A stretch of DNA of 36,279 bases from Candidatus Contendibacter sp. Lineage in GTDB: Bacteria; Pseudomonadota; Gammaproteobacteria; Competibacterales; Competibacteraceae. A program made the position numbers and the translations under genes. The DNA is taken from contig WBUJ01000021.1 of assembly GCA_008933795.1 (NCBI GenBank), forward strand, positions 1 to 36,279, written 5' to 3'. Positions within the stretch are counted from its first letter, which is position 1. Each line of letters begins with the position of its first letter. Of this stretch, positions 25,208 through 32,835 are shown in pieces. The notes below the pieces were generated by a model. The model had not been told where the DNA came from. It searched no databases and worked only from the letters and a program-made list of their open reading frames with translations.

Positions 25208-28200
25208 CTCACCCCCTCGAGACCTACCTCGCCACCCTCTGCCAGATTCACGGTTCTGGTGGCGGCGTTGCCGAGACTTCCTATTACGGCGCGCTGGAAC
25301 ATCTGCTGAATCAGGCGGGCGACAGCCTTAACCCCAAGGTCCGGGCCGTGCCGCAGTTGCGCGATACGGGGGCTGGCAGTCCGGATTTCGGCTTGTTCGC
25401 CGCCAGCCAGTTCGAGGCCGATCTGGAAGGCGAGCCGTTGCCGGGCCAGAAACCGGAACGGGGCGTGGTGGAAGTCAAGGGCTGGCGGGACGAGGTTCTG
25501 ACCATCGCCGCCAGCGAGCAGGTGACGCGCTACGCCCAGCATTACGGCATGGTGCTGGCGAGCAATTACCGCGATTTCGTGCTGGTCGGGCGGGATGCAT
25601 CCGGCCAACTGGCCCCGTTGGAGCGGTTGCAACTGGCGGCCAGCGAAGCAGAGTTTCTCGAACTGCTGCGCCAGCCGCGCCAGGCCGCCGCGCGCTTTGG
25701 CGACCGGTTGCTGGATTTTCTGGCGCGTGCGCTCAGCTACAACGCGCCGCTGACCGATCCCCAGGATCTGGCCTGGTTTCTTGCCTCTCACGCCCGCGAA
25801 GCCCGCGCCCGGGTGGACAACGCCAGCGATTTGCCGGGACTGGTGCTGCTGCGCGAGGGTTTGGAGCGGGCGCTGAGCCTGAAATTCGAGGGTGAAAGCG
25901 GCGAACGCTTTTTCCGCGCGACGCTGGTGCAAACCCTGTTCTACGGCGTTTTTTCCGCCTGGGTGCTGTGGGCGCGGCAGGGCGGAACGGGCGCGTTCGA
26001 CTGGCGGGCCGCCGCCTGGAATCTGCACGTGCCGATGATCGCCAGCCTGTTCGAGCAGATCGCCACGCCGAAACGCCTACAACCGCTGCATCTCGACGAG
26101 GTGCTGGACTGGGCCGGGCGCGCGCTCAATCGCGTGGTGCGGGAGGAGTTTTTCCGGCGCTTCGAGGAGGAATACGCCGTCCAGTATTTCTACGAACCGT
26201 TCCTGAAGGCTTACGACCCGGCGCTGCGCAAGCAACTGGGGGTCTGGTACACGCCGCCGGAAATCGTCCGCTATCAGGTGGCGCGGGTGGACGCCGTGCT
26301 GCGCGAAGAACTGCGTTTGACCGATGGCCTGGCCGATCCGGCGGTGCTGGTGCTCGATCCCTGCTGCGGAACCGGGGCTTATCTGGTCGAGGTATTGCGG
26401 CGGATTCAGCAAACCTTGTACGAGAAGGGCGGTGCGGCCCTGACCGCTACGCAACTCAAGCAGGCGGCGCTGACCCGGATTTTCGGTTTTGAGCTTCTAC
26501 CCGCGCCCTTCGTAGTCGCCCATCTGCAACTGGGCCTGCTGCTGCGGCAGCTCGGCGTACCGCTGCGAGAGGATCGGGAACGGGTGGGCGTCTATCTGAC
26601 CAACGCGCTCACCAACTGGGAACCGCTGGCGCAGGCTGGCCGGCAGATGGCGATTCCATTCCCGGAATTTCAGGAGGAACGCGACCAGGCCGACGAAATC
26701 AAGCAGCGCAAGGCCATTCTGGTGATTCTGGGCAATCCGCCCTACAACGCGTTTGCCGGCGTCAGCCCGGACGAAGAGGGCGACTTGGTGGAGGCCTACA
26801 AGGAGAACCTGAACCAGCCGGTCGCGGAGGGCGGCTGGGGAATCAAAAAGTTCAATCTGGACGATTTCTACGTGCGCTTCTTCCGCGTTGCCGAGCGGCG
26901 GATCGTCAAGACCGGGCGCGGGGTAGTGTGCTACATCTCGAATCATTCCTGGGTCGGCGATCCGTCGTTCGTGGTGCTGCGCCAACATCTCTTGCAGTCG
27001 TTCGACAAGATTTGGGTCGAAAATCTGCACGGCAATCGCAAGGTGAACGAATATGCCCCGGATGGCCGCACCAGTGACTCGATCTTCATGATTTCCGGCT
27101 TTTCGGAAGGTATCCGGCAAAGTGTGGTGACCTCGCTCTGGGTCAAAACTGGCCGCTCGAAGTCCGCCAAGCGTCCGGCGGTCGTGCGGTTTCGTGATGA
27201 CATTGACGCAGCGCGGGCGACGGAGCGGCGAGCGCAACTGCTGGCGAGTCTGGACGCCGCCGACTTCGACAGCCAGTATCAACTGGCGCAACCGAACCGG
27301 GAAAACCGCTTTTCCTTCCGCCCGATGACGATTTCGGCGGTTTACCAGGGCTGGCAGAGCGTGCTCGACCTCTGCGCCGAGCCGCCGACCAACGGCTTAA
27401 TGGAAAAGCGCGGCGGCGGCTTGATTGACATTGATCGGGACTCGCTGGAACAACGGATGCGCGCCTATTTCGATCCAGCAGTGACCTGGGCCGAACTGGA
27501 GGCGCTGAACGGTGGGCTGACCAAGGACGCGGCGCTTTACGATGCCCGAAAAATCCGTAACAAGTTGTTGGAGACTAAGCGCTTCGACCCCGAACGATTG
27601 AGGCGCTACGCGGTGCGGCCCTTCGATACCCGCTGGTGTTACTACCTTCCCTTGCGGTCTCTTTGGAATCGTCCGCGTCCGCGCTACTGGGAGCAGTGCT
27701 GGGAAGGCAACGCCTTTTTCATGACCCGGTTCCGCTCCTCGGCTTCGCCGGAGGGTGTGCCCTGTTATTGGGTGACCGAACTGTCCGACGATCATTTCAT
27801 CGTGCCGGACAACGCCTGTTTTCCGGTGTGGCTCCGTCGCCTTCCGCAAACCATCAAGGCAAACGGTTCCAATGGCGTGCTGGCCGGCATGGGCGAAGAA
27901 GTGGTCACCGCCAATCTTTCGTCCTTGGCCCGCGCCTATCTCCAACACCTGGAACTGCCCGATCCCGACCAGGACGCCGAGACCGCTGAACTGCTCTGGC
28001 GGCATGCGCTGGCTATCGGTTTCAGCCCGGCCTATATCCGCGAGAATGCCGACGGGATTCGTCAGGACTGGCCCCGGATTCCGCTGCCCGAAGAACGGGA
28101 AGTGCTGTTGGCTTCCGCCGAACTGGGCCGCCAGATCGCCGCGCTGCTGGACGCCGACCGACCGGTAACGGGGGTGACCGCCGGCAAGATTCGCCCGGAA

Positions 28201-28644
28201 CTGCGGATCGTGGGCGCGATGTTTCGAGTCGGGGGCGGCAGCATCAACCCGGACAATGGCGAACTGGCTATGACAGTGGGCTGGGGTTATCCGGGCCAGG
28301 GCGGCGTCACCATGCCGGGCAAGGGCCGCATCGAGCCGCATCCGGTTGAAGGAGCGGCGACTGAACCCGCTTACGATCTCTATCTGAATGAGGTTGCCTA
28401 TTGGGCCAACGTGCCCCGGTCGGTGTGGGAATTCACGATAGGGGGTTACCAGGTCATCAAGAAGTGGCTGAGTTATCGGGAAAAGGCGGTGCTGGGGCGG
28501 GATTTGCGGTTGGAGGAGGCGATCTACGTCACCGACCTGATCCGCCGGTTGGCGGCGTTGGTCGCTTTGCAGCCCGCCCTGGACGCCGGTTACGCGGCGG
28601 CGCGGGATCAGGCTTGGAGCCCAACGGCAGCGAGGCCGGCATGA
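25204..28644 (+). CDS. Single-chain restriction-modification enzyme (N6-adenine methylase with N-terminal PD-(D/E)XK nuclease, type ISP/IIG-like)
   Basis: A 1146-residue protein beginning at GTG 25204, which overlaps the pump stop (GTGA) and has AGGAG 7 nt upstream. The N-terminal domain looks like a PD-(D/E)XK nuclease: SPDFG with D61 and VVEVKGW with E90 and K92. The gamma-type N6-adenine methylase follows, with SAM motif VLVLDPCCGTGAYL (D385, G389, G391) and catalytic NPPY (511-514). The C-terminal third, including LYDARKIRNKLLETKRFD and RRYAVRPFDTRWCYYLP, resembles the target-recognition part of type ISP enzymes. Helicase motifs, present in classical type ISP enzymes such as LlaGI, are absent, so it is closer in layout to type IIG/IIL enzymes. 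It would both methylate and cut DNA at one site, defending against phage. A type ISP C-terminal homology name is likely in databases. Confidence 0.85.
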   Translation: MTHPLETYLATLCQIHGSGGGVAETSYYGALEHLLNQAGDSLNPKVRAVPQLRDTGAGSPDFGLFAASQFEADLEGEPLPGQKPERGVVEVKGWRDEVLTIAASEQVTRYAQHYGMVLASNYRDFVLVGRDASGQLAPLERLQLAASEAEFLELLRQPRQAAARFGDRLLDFLARALSYNAPLTDPQDLAWFLASHAREARARVDNASDLPGLVLLREGLERALSLKFEGESGERFFRATLVQTLFYGVFSAWVLWARQGGTGAFDWRAAAWNLHVPMIASLFEQIATPKRLQPLHLDEVLDWAGRALNRVVREEFFRRFEEEYAVQYFYEPFLKAYDPALRKQLGVWYTPPEIVRYQVARVDAVLREELRLTDGLADPAVLVLDPCCGTGAYLVEVLRRIQQTLYEKGGAALTATQLKQAALTRIFGFELLPAPFVVAHLQLGLLLRQLGVPLREDRERVGVYLTNALTNWEPLAQAGRQMAIPFPEFQEERDQADEIKQRKAILVILGNPPYNAFAGVSPDEEGDLVEAYKENLNQPVAEGGWGIKKFNLDDFYVRFFRVAERRIVKTGRGVVCYISNHSWVGDPSFVVLRQHLLQSFDKIWVENLHGNRKVNEYAPDGRTSDSIFMISGFSEGIRQSVVTSLWVKTGRSKSAKRPAVVRFRDDIDAARATERRAQLLASLDAADFDSQYQLAQPNRENRFSFRPMTISAVYQGWQSVLDLCAEPPTNGLMEKRGGGLIDIDRDSLEQRMRAYFDPAVTWAELEALNGGLTKDAALYDARKIRNKLLETKRFDPERLRRYAVRPFDTRWCYYLPLRSLWNRPRPRYWEQCWEGNAFFMTRFRSSASPEGVPCYWVTELSDDHFIVPDNACFPVWLRRLPQTIKANGSNGVLAGMGEEVVTANLSSLARAYLQHLELPDPDQDAETAELLWRHALAIGFSPAYIRENADGIRQDWPRIPLPEEREVLLASAELGRQIAALLDADRPVTGVTAGKIRPELRIVGAMFRVGGGSINPDNGELAMTVGWGYPGQGGVTMPGKGRIEPHPVEGAATEPAYDLYLNEVAYWANVPRSVWEFTIGGYQVIKKWLSYREKAVLGRDLRLEEAIYVTDLIRRLAALVALQPALDAGYAAARDQAWSPTAARPA

Positions 28645-28988
28645 CTTCGATTTTCATCGTTTCCAGCGGAACGGGAATCCGCGATCTCATCCATTCCCGT
28701 TACGAAAATCACCAGGATGTCGGACGCGCGGGGATTGGCTTTCAACCGCCGATAGACCTCGTAGCCGTCCATCTCCGGCATCCTGCTGTCGAGCAGGATC
28801 AAATCCGGCGGATTTTGCAACGCCAAGCGCAAAGCAGTGAAGCCATCCCGCGCGATCCGCATCCTCTAATCATCGGCGAGCACGGCCCGGATCAGGTCTA
28901 GATTCTCCGGCGTGTCGTCCACCGCCAGCACGGTGGGCTTCGGGAGCGCGTCGGGACGACCGGAGGGAGCCAGAGGATCGGTGTTCAT
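28608..28988 (-). pseudogene. Broken response regulator (receiver domain remnant)
   Basis: From ATG 28988, which overlaps the kinase stop as ATGA, the frame encodes a receiver-domain start (PTVLAVDDTPENLDLIRAVLADD) and then an in-frame TAG (28868-28866). The same frame goes on with RIARDGFTALRLAL, the phosphorylation-site stretch DLILLDSRMPEMDGYEV, and ILVIFVTGMDE. After about 28680 homology ceases: the conserved lysine (KP) motif and any output domain are missing, and the tail runs antisense into the end of the restriction-modification gene. TAG is one substitution from a tyrosine codon, a common residue at this place. It is therefore a regulator once coupled to the hybrid kinase, now nonsense-mutated and 3'-truncated. 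Confidence 0.85.
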
Positions 28989-31900
28989 GACATTCCCTGG
29001 TGGACGGGGGGCAGGTTCAGCGCCGCCAGCGCTGCGTCGAGCAGTCGCGCGGCTTTGTCGAAGTCGTAACTGGCGATGGCCTGTCGCACCGGATCGAGCC
29101 GCCGCCCGACCTCGGGGCCAAGCAAGGCGCGCAGCGCGTTGCAACTCAGGTCCGCGTCGGGGTCGCCTTCGGCCAGTCGGGCGCGCAGTTGCGCGACCGC
29201 GCCCGCAATCGCGTCAGGGTTGGGCGCCGCGGCGTCCACTGTTTCGACCGCGCCCACGGGTTCGGTCGGCGCGAGCGCGGCGCGCACTTCCGCCAGAACA
29301 GTCGTCAGTTCGCTCAGGGCCGGCGTCAGCGCGGTGTCCAGGTCTTGCAGGCTGATCCGCGCGGCGGCTTCGAGCGCGGCGGCGCGTTCCTGGAGCCGGC
29401 CCGCGCCCAGAATGCCGGCGACGCCCTTGAGGTTGTGCGCCATCCGCACCACCGCCTCCGGATCAGCGGCGGTTCGCGCGGCGGTGAAGCCGGTGGCAAA
29501 CTCGCTCTGTCCCCGCAGAAATTTGTCGAGTAGCCGGCGATAAAGCGCCGGATTGCCCTGCGCGTGTTTGAGTCCCAGCGCGGCGTCGAGGTGGTGGAAG
29601 CGCCCTGGCTCCAGGAGTGGAAGTGGCGACTCCGGCGGCGGAGCCGCTGGAGCCGGCTTGGGAGTCGCCGGCTTGATCCAGCGGGCCAGGGCCGCGAACA
29701 GTTCCTGGACGTCGATGGGCTTGCTGACATGGTCGTTCATGCCGGCGGCCAGGCATTGCTCGCGATCCCCGCTCATCACGCTGGCGGTCATGGCGATGAT
29801 CGGCAAGTGGGCGAAACGGTCGTCGGCGCGGATGCGGCGGGTGGCTTCGTAGCCGTCCATGACCGGCATGTGGCAGTCCATCAGCACGCCGTCGAAGGTT
29901 CCGGTCGCCAGGGTGGCGAGGGCCTCGGCGCCGTTGCCGGCGGTCTGGACGACGATGCCGGCGCCCTGTAGCACGTCGATCGCCAGTTCCTGATTGATTT
30001 CGTTGTCCTCGACCAGCAATAAGCAGGCGCCGCGCAGCGCAGCGACGGCGGCCGGCGGCGCGACGAGGGGGGCGGGCGCATCCAACAGCACCCACCGGCT
30101 CTGAACCGCCAGGGTTTGCCGGCTCAACCGCGCGGTGAACCAGAAGGTGCTGCCCTCGCCATGCCGGCTCTCGACGCCAATCCGTCCGCCCATCAGTTCG
30201 GTGAGCCGCCGGGAGATGGCCAATCCCAGGCCGGTGCCGCCGTAGCGGCGAGTCGTCGAGGAATCAGCCTGGGTGAAGGGGTTGAACAGGTGGGCTTGCT
30301 GCTCCGGATCGAGCCCGATGCCGGTGTCCCGAACCGCGAAGCGCAATAGCACCGCTTCGGGACTTTCCTCCAGCTTTTCGACGGTCACCGCGATTTCCCC
30401 GTGCGCAGTGAATTTGATCGCGTTGCTGACCAGGTTCAACAGAATCTGGGACAGGCGCAGCGGGTCGCCGATCAGCGCGGTGGGCACATCCGGCTCGATC
30501 CGCGACCACAGCTTCAAGCCCTTTTCCTGGCCTTTCATCAGGGTCGCGTCCGTCAGATGGGTCAGCACCTGATCCAGGCGGAACCCGATGGTTTCGAGGG
30601 CCAGCTTGCCGGCCTCGATCTTGGAGAAGTCGAGGATGTCGTTGATGATACCCAGCAGCGAATGGGCGGATCGCTGCACCTTTTCCAGATAATTGCGTTG
30701 CTTGGAACCCAGTTCCATTTGCAGCGCCAGTTGGGTCATGCCGATGATGGTGTTCATCGGGGTGCGGATTTCGTGGCTCGTGTTGGCCAGGAAATCGCTC
30801 TTGGCCCGGTTGGCGGCGTCGGCGGCCTGCTTGGCGGCGATGAGGGCTTCCTCCGCCTGCTTGCGCGCGCTGATGTCCATGTGCGTGCCGGTGACCCGCA
30901 CCGGCCGGCCGTGCTCATCGCGCTGGGTGATCCGCCCCCGGCCCAGGAACCAGCGCCAGTCGCCATTCTTGGCGCGCAGGCGGAATTCGGCTTCGTAAAA
31001 GGGCGTGTGCCCGCGCAAGTGGTCCGTGGCGATGGCGGTGACCCGCTCCCGGTCATCCGGATGCATCAGCTTCATGAACCCGTTTTCCACTTGGCGCGAA
31101 ATCTCGTCCGGTTCGTAACCCAGCATGCGCTGGGAGCGCTCGTCGTAAATGATTTCGTTGGTTTGCGGATTCCAGTCCCACAGGCCCAGCTCCGCGCCCT
31201 TGAGCACCAGCGACAGCCGTTCCTCGCTCTGGCGCAGTTCGGCCTCGGCCAGCAATTGTTCCGTGATGTCCAGCATGACGGTGATGGCGTAATCGCCCAG
31301 GCTGTCGCGAACGGTGGCGGTGCTGATCAGACCCCAGCGCGCGGCGCCATCCTTGCGGCGGTAACGCCGTTGCAGATTGGGCAGCTTGCTGATTTCGCCG
31401 TACAGCAGGTGGGCCATATCGCGCCTGGCCTGGGGGTGATCGTCCGGAGGGATCACGTCGAACGCAACGAGCTGGGTCAATTCCAGCTTGCTGTAGCCGA
31501 CCATCTCGCGGAATCGGTCGTTGGCCTCGATGAACCGTCCGGTGGCGAGGTTGTTGATGGCGATGCCGATCAAGGCGTTGGTGAACACCGCCCGAAAAAA
31601 TTGTTCGCTGCGCTGCAACGCCTCCGCTGTCCGCCGGTTCTCAGTCAACTGCCGGAGTTGTTCGTTCTGGCTGGTCTCCAATTGAGCGGTGCGGTCGGCG
31701 ACGCGCCGCTCCAGGGTTTCATTCAGGTCGCGCAGGTTGTTCAGGCTGATCTGGCGCTCGATGGCCAAGCCCAACTGGTGGGCGAACTGGGTCAGTAAAT
31801 CCTGCTCGTCGCGCGGATAGTCAGCGGGGCCGCGCGACGGCTTTTCCGCGCCGTGGCAAATTTCCACTTGGCCGACGGTTGCGCCGCCAGCGAGGAGGGA

Positions 31901-32581
31901 TGCCGTCCGCCGCCAGGGAGTTTCCCGAAACGGCGTCGTCAGGTAGTCGTGGCCGGCATGGCTGATTTTGGCGCCGACCACGTCGGCGTGCTCCAGCGCG
32001 TCGGGCAATAGCTCGACGGCGGCGGCGAGCAGCTTTTCCAGGGGTTGGTCCCGGTCAAGCAGGGTGGAAAGCGCGTACAGGCACTTCAGTTCCTCGATCT
32101 GGATGTTGAGAGCTTGGGCCTGCTGGTCGGTGGTGGCGATGAACTCCTCGATCATCGCGTGCATCCGCGCATGAGCATCGGCCAACTGGCGGATTTCGAT
32201 CAAGGAGGTGGCGATGGGCGCGACCCAGCGAGAGCCGAGGCGGCAACTCAATTCGCTTTCGCGCACCAGCATTTGAAGCGGCAGGCTGATCCGGCGGGCG
32301 ATGCGGTCGACGGTCCAAAGCGCGAGCGCGAGGACGCCGCCCAGCATCGCCAGCAGGGCGAACCAGTACGGTGAGTCGAGTCGGAAAAAATCCGCCGCGA
32401 GCGCATCCGCCACTCCCCGGAACGTCGGGTCGCCGATCCGGAACGATTGCAATCGGGCCAGCCAGACAACGGCGAAGGCGAAGGCGGCGGTGAAGGCGAG
32501 AAAGACCCACAGAATCAACAGGCCAAGGCGCAGGTTCAAGCTGCGGCGCAGGGGAAGTGGGGAACCGGCAAGGGCGGGCAT
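28985..32581 (-). CDS. Hybrid sensor histidine kinase with GAF, PAS, receiver and Hpt domains
   Basis: A 1198-residue membrane kinase of BarA/TorS-like layout: helices at about residues 18-43 and 70-92, a short linker, a GAF-like domain (about 155-280), a coiled segment, two PAS/PAC units (about 325-440 and 450-570), and HisKA with [14 protein letters not shown] (His603). The ATPase domain follows with [20 protein letters not shown] and [12 protein letters not shown], then a receiver ([12 protein letters not shown]859; phosphorylation site D902 in [14 protein letters not shown] in SKPID) and a C-terminal Hpt domain ([14 protein letters not shown], His1049). It could run a full His-Asp-His relay, but the regulator encoded next to it is broken, so the final target must lie elsewhere or be lost. 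The signal is unknown. No ribosome binding site is evident before ATG 32581; the 254-bp gap to srfB is divergent. Confidence 0.93.
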   Translation of the reverse strand: MPALAGSPLPLRRSLNLRLGLLILWVFLAFTAAFAFAVVWLARLQSFRIGDPTFRGVADALAADFFRLDSPYWFALLAMLGGVLALALWTVDRIARRISLPLQMLVRESELSCRLGSRWVAPIATSLIEIRQLADAHARMHAMIEEFIATTDQQAQALNIQIEELKCLYALSTLLDRDQPLEKLLAAAVELLPDALEHADVVGAKISHAGHDYLTTPFRETPWRRTASLLAGGATVGQVEICHGAEKPSRGPADYPRDEQDLLTQFAHQLGLAIERQISLNNLRDLNETLERRVADRTAQLETSQNEQLRQLTENRRTAEALQRSEQFFRAVFTNALIGIAINNLATGRFIEANDRFREMVGYSKLELTQLVAFDVIPPDDHPQARRDMAHLLYGEISKLPNLQRRYRRKDGAARWGLISTATVRDSLGDYAITVMLDITEQLLAEAELRQSEERLSLVLKGAELGLWDWNPQTNEIIYDERSQRMLGYEPDEISRQVENGFMKLMHPDDRERVTAIATDHLRGHTPFYEAEFRLRAKNGDWRWFLGRGRITQRDEHGRPVRVTGTHMDISARKQAEEALIAAKQAADAANRAKSDFLANTSHEIRTPMNTIIGMTQLALQMELGSKQRNYLEKVQRSAHSLLGIINDILDFSKIEAGKLALETIGFRLDQVLTHLTDATLMKGQEKGLKLWSRIEPDVPTALIGDPLRLSQILLNLVSNAIKFTAHGEIAVTVEKLEESPEAVLLRFAVRDTGIGLDPEQQAHLFNPFTQADSSTTRRYGGTGLGLAISRRLTELMGGRIGVESRHGEGSTFWFTARLSRQTLAVQSRWVLLDAPAPLVAPPAAVAALRGACLLLVEDNEINQELAIDVLQGAGIVVQTAGNGAEALATLATGTFDGVLMDCHMPVMDGYEATRRIRADDRFAHLPIIAMTASVMSGDREQCLAAGMNDHVSKPIDVQELFAALARWIKPATPKPAPAAPPPESPLPLLEPGRFHHLDAALGLKHAQGNPALYRRLLDKFLRGQSEFATGFTAARTAADPEAVVRMAHNLKGVAGILGAGRLQERAAALEAAARISLQDLDTALTPALSELTTVLAEVRAALAPTEPVGAVETVDAAAPNPDAIAGAVAQLRARLAEGDPDADLSCNALRALLGPEVGRRLDPVRQAIASYDFDKAARLLDAALAALNLPPVHQGMS

Positions 32582-32835
32582 GGGTGGTTTCTGGCGGGAG
32601 GCTTCCGGTGTAGCTTTCGAGTAAATGGGTCGAGCGCGGAACCGTCGCGCGACCGATCATCCGCAACCTGGTTTTTGCCCCCATCCTCCACGGGCGTTTC
32701 CAGCCCGTCCATTCGGAGGGAAACCCGGCGGGGATCGAAAAGCCGTACAATGCGCCCTAAGCCGGATGGCGCGGTCGCGATCCCGGTCGAGACGGAATTC
32801 CCCAAGGATAGCCGTATTTGCGAAGGTAACCAGCC

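Noticed and set aside
30401-31798. A 465-residue plus-strand open frame opposite the hybrid kinase
   Set aside because: It is antisense to clear PAS and HisKA coding sequence and has no domain pattern of its own.
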